From positions 1 through 12,433 of the forward strand of contig JAISOO010000094.1 in the NCBI GenBank assembly GCA_031275595.1: DNA of 12,433 nt. The letters run 5' to 3'. The notes under the pieces were generated by a model. It had not been told where the DNA came from and did not search any database. It worked only from the letters and a program-made list of their open reading frames with translations. Below are positions 5,707 through 12,314 of this stretch, piece by piece. Numbering within the stretch: the first letter of the stretch is position 1; every line of letters starts with the position of its first letter. This stretch comes from Spirochaetaceae bacterium. Lineage in GTDB: Bacteria; Spirochaetota; Spirochaetia; Treponematales; Breznakiellaceae. The translations under genes and the position numbers were made by a program.

Positions 5707-8508
5707 TTACCGGGCGGTTTTGGGCCCCCGTTTTCCGGTCCTCCCCGGCGTTTTCGATCGAGTTTTCGATTGAGGGGACTTGGCGGGTTTATCCGCTTGG
5801 GGGGATTTACGCGCCCCCCTTCTGCCCGGGGATGCCTTTTTACTGCCCGGGCCCGTGTTTTTAATCACCGCCTGGGCTCCCGCAAGCCGGGCAATAGGCA
5901 CCCGGTAGGGGGAACAGGAAACGTAGTTTAAGCCCGCCCGGAAGCAGAAATCAATGGTGGCGGGATCGCCGCCGTGCTCCCCGCAGATACCCACGTTGAG
6001 CTTGGGATTGACCTGACGCCCCTGCTCCACGGCGTTCCGGATGAGGAATCCTACCCCTTCTTCATCGATAGACTTAAAGGGATCCACGTCCAGGACATGA
6101 TGCTGCAGATAGGTGGGCAAGAAGGATGCCACGTCATCCCGGCTGAAGGCAAAGGTCATCTGGGTAAGATCGTTGGTACCGAAGCTGAAAAAATCCGCGT
6201 ATTTGGCAACATGCCCCGCCCGGATCGCCGCCCGGGGCACCTCTATCATGGTACCGATTTTGACGTTGAGTTTTACCCCCTCCTGGTCCAGGACCTGTTT
6301 TATCACGGCCTCGGCGTTGGGGCGGAGCAGTTTTAATTCCCGGGCGGTAACGACGATGGGGATCATAATCTCCGGATCCACGGGAATGTTGCTCTTGATA
6401 CAGTCCGCCGCGGCCAGGGCAATGGCTTCAACCTGCATATCGTAAATTTCAGGATAGGTTATGGCCAGACGGCAGCCCCGGTGTCCCAACATGGGGTTTA
6501 TCTCATGGAGCTTCTCAATCTTGGGCAGGAGTTTCGCGGGTTTTATCGCAAGATAGGACGCAAGCTCCGCGATTTCTTTTTTGGTCCGGGGGACGAATTC
6601 ATGCAGGGGGGGATCCAGGAGCCGGATGATCACCGGGCGGCCCTCCATGGCGCTGAAGATGCCGAAAAAGTCCTTCCGCTGGAGGGGGAGTATCTTCCGC
6701 AACGCCTCTTTCCGCTCTTCCGCCGTTTCGGCCACGATCATCCCCCGGAAGTGGATGAGTTTTTCCTTCTCGAAAAACATATGCTCCGTGCGGCAGAGTC
6801 CCACCCCCTGGGCGCCGAAATCAAAGGCCCGTTTGGCATCCTCAGGCTGGTCCGCATTGGTCCTGATCTCGAAACCCTTGATCGGCCCCCGTACCGAAGC
6901 GGCCCGGACATCGTCGCACCAGCCCAGGAAGGTCTTCATATCCTCGGATATTTCCGGTACCGCCAGGGGAAGCTTTCCCTCATAAATCAGTCCGGAGGAA
7001 CCGTCCACCGTAATCCAGTCCCCTTCCTTAAAGGCCTTGCCGCCGATATTCACCTTTTTCCCCTGTACCTGCACCTCCTTCGCCCCGGCCACGCAGGGGG
7101 TTCCCATGCCCCGGGCAACCACCGCCGCGTGGCTGGTCATACCCCCGGTGGAGGTGAGGATCCCCTGGGAAACCACCATGCCGCCGATATCTTCCGGGCT
7201 GGTATCCTGCCGGACGAGGACGACCTTTTCCCCCCGGAGATGCCAGTCCTCCGCGTCTTTGGCGGAAAAAACGATCCTGCCGCAGCCCGCCCCGGGGGAC
7301 GCGTTAAGCCCCTGGGTAAGGGAGCGGGCGTCCGTCAGGGCCGCGGGATCGATCATGGGATGGAGCATCTGATCCAGATGCTCCGGGGTTACCCGGAGGA
7401 TCGCGGTATTTTTATCGATCAATTTCTCGGCCACCATATCCACCGCGCATTTAACCGCGGCGGCTCCGGTCCGTTTGCCGCTCCGGGTCTGGAGGATATA
7501 GAGTTTCCCCTGCTGGACGGTGAATTCCATGTCCTGCATATCCCGGAAATGTTTTTGCAGCCGGTTTTTAATATCCACCAGCTGCCGGTAGATCTGCTTG
7601 TTTTCCTGTTCCAGAGCGGCGATCTTCTCCGGGGTTCTGATCCCCGCCACCACATCTTCCCCCTGGGCGTTCATGAGGTATTCGCCGTAAAATTCGTTTT
7701 TACCCGTGGAGGGGTCCCGGCTGAAGCACACCCCGGTTCCCGAATCGCTGCCGAAGTTGCCGAACACCATGGATTGGACGTTTACCGCCGTACCCCTGAT
7801 GTTTTTAATGTCATTAAGCTCCCGGTATTTGATGGCCCGTTCGTTCATCCAGGATCCAAAAACCGCGTTCACGGCGCCCCAGAGCTGCTCCAGCGGCTGC
7901 TGGGGTAACGCGCTGCCCGTATGGTGTTGGATGATCCGCTTATATTCCCCCACCAGATCCCGCAGGTCCCCCTCGCTAAGGTCCTGGTCAAGCTGTATGT
8001 TCCGGGCTTTTTTGACGGAAGCGATGGCCGCCTCAAAGGCTTCGTCGGGCACGCCCATAACCACCCCGCCGTACATCTGCATAAAACGCCGGTAGGCGTC
8101 CCAGGCAAAACGCCGGTTGCCGGTTTTGCGGGCCAGGCCGTGGACCGCCTTGTCATTCATTCCCAGATTAAGAATCGTGTCCATCATACCGGGCATGGAT
8201 ACCGCCGCGCCGGAACGGACCGAAACCAACAGGGGATCCCCGGGATCCCCTAATTTTTTCCCCATGGTCTTTTCAAGTTTTTTTAAGTTTGCCAGAACTT
8301 CTTCCTCAAGGCCGGCGGGATATTTTTTTTTGTTTTCATAATACGCGGCGCACACTTCGGTAGAAATCGTAAAGCCCGGAGGCACCGGAATATTCAGATT
8401 CGTCATTTCCGCCAGATTCGCCCCTTTTCCGCCCAGGATATCCTTCATCCCGGCGTCTCCTTCGGCCTTCCCTTCGCCGAAGAAATACACATTCTTTTTC
8501 TTTGCCAT
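5707..8508 (-). CDS. ppdK: Pyruvate,phosphate dikinase with an extra basic C-terminal tail
   Basis: Interconverts pyruvate, ATP and phosphate with phosphoenolpyruvate, AMP and pyrophosphate; in anaerobes it often works in glycolysis with pyrophosphate. The N-terminal nucleotide-binding domain starts GGKGANLAEMTNLNIPVPPG (26-45). The swivelling phosphohistidine domain has GGMTSHAAVVARG with His460. The PEP/pyruvate barrel carries GVGLCRTEHMFF (568-579), RLLDPPLHEF (629-638), NPMLGHRGCRL (671-681), FSFGTNDLTQ (774-783) and GICGEHGGDP with Cys842. The usual enzyme ends shortly after the CSPYRVPIARLA segment (about 865-876). Here about 50 more residues follow (884-933), almost all Lys, Arg, Pro, Ser, Thr, Gly, with KSP/SKTP-like repeats and no Asp/Glu except Asp906. 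The start is firm: AAGGAGG lies seven bases upstream. Confidence 0.96.
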   Translation of the reverse strand: MAKKKNVYFFGEGKAEGDAGMKDILGGKGANLAEMTNLNIPVPPGFTISTEVCAAYYENKKKYPAGLEEEVLANLKKLEKTMGKKLGDPGDPLLVSVRSGAAVSMPGMMDTILNLGMNDKAVHGLARKTGNRRFAWDAYRRFMQMYGGVVMGVPDEAFEAAIASVKKARNIQLDQDLSEGDLRDLVGEYKRIIQHHTGSALPQQPLEQLWGAVNAVFGSWMNERAIKYRELNDIKNIRGTAVNVQSMVFGNFGSDSGTGVCFSRDPSTGKNEFYGEYLMNAQGEDVVAGIRTPEKIAALEQENKQIYRQLVDIKNRLQKHFRDMQDMEFTVQQGKLYILQTRSGKRTGAAAVKCAVDMVAEKLIDKNTAILRVTPEHLDQMLHPMIDPAALTDARSLTQGLNASPGAGCGRIVFSAKDAEDWHLRGEKVVLVRQDTSPEDIGGMVVSQGILTSTGGMTSHAAVVARGMGTPCVAGAKEVQVQGKKVNIGGKAFKEGDWITVDGSSGLIYEGKLPLAVPEISEDMKTFLGWCDDVRAASVRGPIKGFEIRTNADQPEDAKRAFDFGAQGVGLCRTEHMFFEKEKLIHFRGMIVAETAEERKEALRKILPLQRKDFFGIFSAMEGRPVIIRLLDPPLHEFVPRTKKEIAELASYLAIKPAKLLPKIEKLHEINPMLGHRGCRLAITYPEIYDMQVEAIALAAADCIKSNIPVDPEIMIPIVVTARELKLLRPNAEAVIKQVLDQEGVKLNVKIGTMIEVPRAAIRAGHVAKYADFFSFGTNDLTQMTFAFSRDDVASFLPTYLQHHVLDVDPFKSIDEEGVGFLIRNAVEQGRQVNPKLNVGICGEHGGDPATIDFCFRAGLNYVSCSPYRVPIARLAGAQAVIKNTGPGSKKASPGRRGARKSPQADKPAKSPQSKTRSKTPGRTGKRGPKTAR

Positions 8509-8515
8509 TCATAAT

Positions 8516-8532
8516 CCTCCTTCTTAATTATA
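8516..8532 (-). promoter_or_regulatory. ppdK ribosome binding site and possible -10 box
   Basis: On the minus strand AAGGAGG (8516-8522) lies seven bases before the ppdK ATG, a near-ideal ribosome binding site that fixes the start. TATAAT (8527-8532) lies just upstream and matches a sigma-70 -10 box. No good -35 box is present, and the implied start of transcription would fall inside the ribosome binding site, so the promoter reading is weak. Confidence 0.45.
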
Positions 8533-8680
8533 GAGAGGGGGCGGAAAAAAAGAAACCCCCCACCGTGCCGCTTGTTTTCTCTTAACACGCTCCCGCGTGC
8601 TTTGCCAGGTGTCCTTTGTGCTTTCTGATTGACCGCGTAAGCGGTCTCCCCTTATTCGCCTTTGTGGTTAGTCTTGAGCA
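8533..8680. other. Non-coding stretch upstream of ppdK with small hairpins
   Basis: No gene is seen. There is a C-run/G-run pair (GGGGG at 8537-8541 and CCCCCC at 8556-8561), a CACGC / GCGTG hairpin at about 8586-8599, and a perfect hairpin GACCGC-GTAA-GCGGTC (8631-8646). These could form structured 5' leader RNA if ppdK is transcribed from further upstream. It ends at the partial repeat A. Confidence 0.3.
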
Positions 8681-8712
8681 TTTCCCAAAAACTGAAGTTT
8701 TGGGAAAGCCTC
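8681..8712 (-). repeat. Family A repeat, left hairpin only
   Basis: In element sense (minus strand) this is GAGGCTTTCCC, AAAACTTCAG, TTTTTGGGAAA, the left hairpin of family A, ending before the AACCTTAGATT tail. It abuts the last recognisable codon of the transposase stub and opens into unrelated sequence. It is a truncated or decayed copy; no target duplication is clear. Confidence 0.75.
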
Positions 8713-8940
8713 GAGTTTCTGGTATAAGCCGTCAATATCGAAAGCATTGGAACGGAAGAACTTTAACAGCGTGGTGTAGCGTTCCGGTTTTATTCGCAGT
8801 GCCGATATGACTGAACTTACCCCCTGTATGTCGGGCCTCATAATAAACCCGATGGTTATGATGCAGAAATTAATCCGGCTTGACTGCCTGTTGAAACAAG
8901 GCAAAAATTGTTCTAAGATGGTATTGATGAACTGGAACAT
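8713..8940 (-). pseudogene. Transposase N-terminal fragment (truncated)
   Basis: About 76 codons survive, starting MFQFINTILEQFLPCF and including ISALRIKPERYTTLLKFF. This resembles the N-terminal region of a DDE transposase seen in Treponema-type genomes; the family assignment is from memory and tentative. The start is supported by AGAGGGGGG about six bases upstream of ATG (8938-8940). The reading frame runs straight into the repeat A hairpin at 8712, after which no transposase sequence remains, so the catalytic part is lost. The frame is also open upstream of the ATG (to 9258), but most of that is the antisense of the alcohol dehydrogenase remnant. The sequence at about 8941-9065 may be the left end of the insertion sequence. 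Confidence 0.6.
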
Positions 8941-9037
8941 GGAAAGCCCCCCTCTTGCCGTCCGATGTTGTTGTGCAATTTCATCGTAACGCAAGTCGTA
9001 AGGTCTTTCTACCAGTTCATCTTTTTGGCTTGAGAAC

Positions 9038-9916
9038 TTGCGACTCACAAGCCCGTCAAAGGTCATGTCAAAGCCGTCCCTGCCATTGGTGTTGATCCCC
9101 ACCACCGCAGGAACAGGCTCGGAAGTGACCAAAGTCGGGGTATATACGTCCGAAGGGGGACGGAAGTACACCCTGGGTTCCCCCCTGATGATGGCGAAAA
9201 GCGCGGTTCTTTGCGGTTCCCTGCTTGACAGAATTCCGCCGGTCCTCTGCGCCTCCACGGGCTTTGACGCTCTGGATCACGCCATGGAATCCATCTGGAA
9301 CAAAAACACGGATGATACCACCAGGCAGATGGCCGAAGACGCGGCGGTGGAAGTTCTCACCTGGCTTCCTTTGGCCTATAAAAACGAGGCTCTTGTCAAA
9401 GCGGGCGGGAAGAAAGTTCCTGAAAATCACAACAAGGTTTGCATGAGGATGCTTCGGGCCTCCTGCATGGCGGGGGCCGCGTTCGCCATTACCGGAACCG
9501 CCGCGGGCCACGCCCTTTCCTTTATCCTGAGCGAGGACTGGCACACAGCCCACGGAAACGCCTACGCTTTTACTCTGCTTGAGATTTTTGATTTCGCCGC
9601 CGGAGAAACACAAACCGCCCTCAGCCTTGAACGGATCATGAAACGACTCGATCCTGTAAAACACGGGGGCACCGATCCGGCGGGGAATCCTGCTTCGCCC
9701 GGAGGACTTACGTCGGTTAAGGCTTTGCGAGACCATATCGCGACCATGATGGATAATATGAAGATTCCCAGGACATTTAAGGACCTGGGGATAACGCTAA
9801 ACCCCGGAAACATCGACACCCATTTTGACCGGGCTTTTTCGGACCCAAAAATGTGGAACCAGATACCCAAGGCTACAAAGGAAAATATCTATCCCCTGTT
9901 GGAAAAGAAATGCTGA
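9038..9916 (+). pseudogene. Iron-containing alcohol dehydrogenase, N-terminally truncated
   Basis: Clear homology begins near 9070 with LPLVLIPTTAGTGSEVTK, a landmark that lies about 110-130 residues into intact iron alcohol dehydrogenases (usually 380-400 aa). The N-terminal nucleotide-binding domain with its GGGS motif is therefore missing. The metal-binding half is complete: Asp77 and His81 (TGFDALDHAMES), His158 (AGHALSF) and His172 (HTAHGNA), numbered from the ATG at 9038. The first dozen codons appear to come from the adjoining transposon-like sequence. No ribosome binding site is evident. The stop overlaps the start of the tauE-like gene by seven bases (ATGCTGA), so the two formed an operon. 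The remaining frame is undamaged, suggesting recent truncation. A catalytically active product is unlikely without the cofactor domain. Confidence 0.85.
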
Positions 9917-10462
9917 TCCCTATACTGCTTTCGGGGCTGGTTGTTTTTCTTACCCATGCCCTGGAGGCGGCGACCGGTTTTGGCTGCGCGGCGGGGGATC
10001 ATCATCATTACCATCCTTGGCTGGTTTTTGGCTCTTTACATGGCTATCAGCAAACGGAAGCAGCTTAATTTCCGTCAGTTCGCTGTTATATGCGGATGTA
10101 TGGCCATCGGCCTTCCGGTGGGAATGTACCTCTTCCGGGCCTTCGACATAATTTTTTTGAAAAAGATCCTGGTCTATTTTATTATCGTCACTTCCGCCTG
10201 GCAGCTTTTCCTGCGTCTGGGGCACAAGAATTCAAAAAAGACGCTTTCCCAAGGTATCAAGAGACTGCCATATTTTGCGCTGCTCATCATCGGGGGCATC
10301 GTCCACGGTATGTTTTCTACCGGCGGCCCCTTGGTGGTGATCTATGCTTCCCGGACCCTGCCCGACAAGGGACAGTTCAGGGCCACCCTTTGTCTGCTAT
10401 GGGCCGTGTGAAACACGGTGATTATCGTCGCCTATCTTCTTGAAGGCAGCATAACTCCGCCT

Positions 10463-10608
10463 CTAGGAGCCTGTCGCACTTGTAGGTTTTTGCGGCACTT
10501 TGTACCGCAAAAACCACGATAAACGGGCTCCTTGGGGAGTTTGCAAGGTAAAAAATCGCCTTGCAGGCGATTTTTGGAGGTTTTATGCGCGAAGCGCAAC
10601 AAACTCCT
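10463..10608 (+). repeat. Family B structured repeat, copy 2, inserted in tauE remnant
   Basis: Shares with 1821-1980 its left end (TAGGAGCCTGT-GC-CTTGT), centre (GGGCTCC, then AGTTTG) and right end (AAGCGCAACAAACT). Domain 1 is GGAGCC / GGCTCC (10466-10471 with 10526-10531) around an 11-bp hairpin (10485-10515). Domain 2 is GGAGTTTG / CAAACTCC (10536-10543 with 10600-10607) around a 10-bp hairpin (10551-10575). Hairpin sequences differ from copy 1 but pairing is kept. CCT occurs on both sides (10460-10462 and 10606-10608). Cutting one copy of the insert rejoins ...SITPP to AGTTG... in frame. Exact ends are uncertain by a few bases. Confidence 0.78.
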
Positions 10609-10710
10609 GCAGGCACTACCGGGCTGCTCGTCCCTTTTGTTATTTTCGGCATTATTGCCAGCGAAAAGATTCACCACAAAGCAAACGAACAAATTTTTTC
10701 GGTAATAGTA

Positions 10711-10756
10711 GAGGCTTTCCCAAAACTTTAGCTTTTGGGAAAGCAACCTTAGATTC
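10711..10756 (+). repeat. Family A repeat, 46-bp short form, inserted in tauE remnant
   Basis: Consists of the left hairpin (GAGGCTTTCCCAAAAC then a short loop then TTTTGGGAAAGC) plus the tail AACCTTAGATTC, the same as the first 45 or so bases of the full copies. It is flanked by AGTA on both sides (10707-10710 and 10757-10760). Removing the element and one AGTA gives the continuous frame QIFSVIV-FSMLLITGFFMLG, a normal terminal membrane helix. This is strong evidence for insertion with a 4-bp target duplication. Confidence 0.85.
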
Positions 10757-10823
10757 AGTATTTTCCATGTTATTGATTACCGGATTTTTTATGCTTGGGT
10801 AACTAACTTTAATTAAAATTGGT

Positions 10824-10850
10824 AAATCCCCGGTTATGCCGGGGGTATTT
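10824..10850. terminator. Hairpin after the tauE remnant
   Basis: AAAT-CCCCGG, a TTATG loop and CCGGGG-TATTT form a stable stem about 20 bases after the tauE stop. The T-tract is poor (TATTT) on the plus strand, so termination is plausible but unproven. It also adjoins the point at which the Tn5-like transposase remnant is cut off and could instead be an element end. Confidence 0.4.
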
Positions 10851-10854
10851 GATT

Positions 10855-11312
10855 ATCCCCTTCACGGTCGCAGACCTGCAGTATTTTTATATCATCGCCT
10901 ATACTATGGTCCGCCTCTTTCATCGTCTCAAGCCACCGGGGGCTCTCCTTTTCCTCTATCGGCCGGTTCTTCTGCTGCTCCCCTGTCAGCGCGGTGTTTT
11001 TCCTCTCATCCCGGTTAAATCCCCTCTGGTCCAGCGTGCCGAGTACCAATCCCCCGGGGGTTACCGCCAGACAGCTATGGTATTTACCCCATGGTCTTGT
11101 CGCCGATCTATCCGTTACCTTCCATCTCCTGCCGGCTGTCATAATTGACTGATGTCGTGTCCTGCACTGCACTGCTAAAATCAAAGGCTGGCCTTCCATA
11201 CGCCGGATTGTCGCGGCACGATGGGCCCGCAGTATTTCGCCCTTGTCAAACGTATCGTTGCCGAGCAGGTTGTATATAGCCTTGGCTTCGGCCCGATTCG
11301 CGCTGCTGCCCT
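10855..11312 (-). pseudogene. IS4-family (Tn5/IS50-like) transposase remnant
   Basis: Read on the minus strand through several frames this gives NRAEAKAIYNLLGNDTFDKG, RAHRAATIRRMEGQPLILAV, QDTTSVNYDSRQEMEGNG, IGDKTMG, HSCLAVTPGGLVLGTLDQRG, IEEKESPRWLETMKEAD and ILQVCDREGD. The QDTT and DREGD motifs are the first and second catalytic aspartate regions of Tn5-type DDE transposases. Lesions are visible: a tandem TGCAC duplication (11163-11172) shifts the frame just before QDTT, a TAG at 11108-11110 replaces a probable Tyr, and another frameshift precedes HSCLAV. The gene stops right after DREGD, so the YREK region with the catalytic Glu is absent, as is the N-terminal DNA-binding part. Non-functional. 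Confidence 0.78.
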
Positions 11313-11447
11313 ATATTGTTTTTGAGAAAGTTATGGGTCAGGTTTAGGGCTTGCCCTGCGGTTCTTCATTGGAACGCGGGGCCCCGCGCCGGAGCCTGCC
11401 CTGAACCTGGCCCGCAGCAACAGGAGCCGGGAATCCCCGGTTACCGG
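11313..11447. other. Spacer between transposase remnant and uppP
   Basis: No gene is recognised. It contains a perfect 14-bp palindrome CGCGGGGCCCCGCG (11375-11388) and, just past the uppP stop, a CCGGG / CCCGG hairpin (about 11430-11440) without a T-tract. Either might slow transcription leaving uppP, but neither is a standard intrinsic terminator. Confidence 0.35.
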
Positions 11448-12239
11448 CTAAAAGAACACATGGCTTATATAGCGGTCCGCCGTTACCAGGAGCCCCAAAA
11501 GGCCCGTATAAACCGCGAATCCCCAGAGGGAGCGCTCCCGGACGAGTTTGAGCATAAATTTGATCGAAAAAAAACCCACCGCCGCCGCCGCCGCGGTACC
11601 GGCTATCAGGGGGCCGGGGCCTATCCCGCTTTCGCCGCCCGCTCCAAAGTCTTTCACCTGCAATACCAGGGCCCCCAGTATCGCCGGGATGGAGAGGAGG
11701 AAGGAAAACCGGGCCGCAAAGTCCCGTTCCAGCCTGCGAGAGAGGGCCCCCGAAAGGGTCAGCCCTGAACGGGATACCCCGGGGATGATGGCGATCCCCT
11801 GGAGGATGCCGATAATCAGGGCATCGGGCCGGGTCATGGCCTCCCCTGCCCTGGACCGGCCGGGCCTGGAGAGGATTTCGGAAATCCCCAGGGCCGCCGC
11901 GGTGGTCAGAAAGGCAAAACCCAGGCCCGCCGCCGACTCAAAGGCCCTGTCAATAGGGCCCTTAAAAACCAGCGCGAACACCACCGCCGGTATGGTGGCG
12001 ATCGCCAGGAGGCCCGTGAGGGGCTGCCAGGGACGGCGCAAAATATTCCATATATCCCGCCGGAGAACGATGAACACCGCGATAAGGGTGCCCCCATGGA
12101 CCACGGTGTCGAATAACAGGACCGGCTCGTTTATCTTAAAGATCCGCTGCAACAGAACCAGGTGGCCGGAGCTGCTGACCGGCAAAAACTCGGTAATACC
12201 CTGAACCGCCCCCAGGATCAGGGATTCAAAAATTTCCAT
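11448..12239 (-). CDS. uppP: Undecaprenyl-diphosphatase (BacA/UppP family)
   Basis: Membrane phosphatase that removes a phosphate from undecaprenyl diphosphate, recycling the lipid carrier for peptidoglycan and other surface polymers; overexpression gives bacitracin resistance in other bacteria. Both family signatures are intact: AVQGITEFLPVSSSGHL (11-27, with Glu17 and His26) and IPGVSRSGLT (152-161, with Arg157). The protein is 263 aa with about eight hydrophobic segments, normal for the family (about 260-280). The start at 12239 fits the family N-terminus, although the ribosome binding site is poor (AAAGG almost touching ATG). The gene stands alone, with transposon debris downstream and a full repeat A about 75 bp upstream. 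Confidence 0.95.
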   Translation of the reverse strand: MEIFESLILGAVQGITEFLPVSSSGHLVLLQRIFKINEPVLLFDTVVHGGTLIAVFIVLRRDIWNILRRPWQPLTGLLAIATIPAVVFALVFKGPIDRAFESAAGLGFAFLTTAAALGISEILSRPGRSRAGEAMTRPDALIIGILQGIAIIPGVSRSGLTLSGALSRRLERDFAARFSFLLSIPAILGALVLQVKDFGAGGESGIGPGPLIAGTAAAAAVGFFSIKFMLKLVRERSLWGFAVYTGLLGLLVTADRYISHVFF

Positions 12240-12245
12240 ACCTTT

Positions 12246-12274
12246 ACCATACGGTTATTACCGGAGTTTTTCAA
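12246..12274 (-). promoter_or_regulatory. Candidate uppP promoter
   Basis: On the minus strand TTGAAA (12269-12274) and TATGGT (12246-12251) are 17 bases apart, matching sigma-70 boxes at five and four of six positions. Transcription would start at or next to the ATG, giving a very short or leaderless message, which fits the weak ribosome binding site. Unproven. Confidence 0.35.
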
Positions 12275-12314
12275 CCGGGAACCTTCCCCAAACAGCAATG
12301 TTACCTTCACGAAG

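Larger units (their letters stand above)
9910..10802 (+). pseudogene. TauE/SafE-family membrane permease, broken by four lesions
   Basis: Integral membrane anion exporter-like protein (sulfite/sulfoacetate exporter family; actual substrate unknown). The start reads MLIPILLSGLVVFLTHALEA and ATGFGCA, with the family's conserved glycine-rich helix. Then the frame shifts near 9985-9998, probably with loss of about 20 residues, resuming as GIIIITILGWFLALYM. An in-frame TGA (10409-10411) stands where Trp is expected (LLWAV-stop-NTVIIVAYLLEG). Repeat B interrupts after GSITPP (10463-10608). The gene resumes AGTTGLLVPFVIFGIIASEK and is interrupted again by the 46-bp repeat A form (10711-10756), ending FSMLLITGFFMLG. 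Without insertions about 232 codons remain, against about 250 in the family. Confidence 0.82.

Noticed and set aside
6481..7908. A 475-codon open frame on the plus strand.
   Set aside because: It lies antisense to ppdK, whose motifs are complete, and its translation has no recognisable domain; it is a shadow caused by GC-rich codon use.
10834..11199. A 121-aa hypothetical protein on the minus strand.
   Set aside because: It is one frame of the degenerate Tn5-like transposase; the homologous parts continue in other frames, so it is part of a pseudogene and not a separate gene.
11415..11447. A further family B end suggested by CCTGTTGC next to the uppP stop.
   Set aside because: The match is only eight bases, the adjoining GGAGCC is in the wrong orientation, and no second end or hairpin domain is present.
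11548..12204. A 218-codon open frame antisense to uppP.
   Set aside because: uppP carries both family signatures; the antisense frame has only low-complexity composition.
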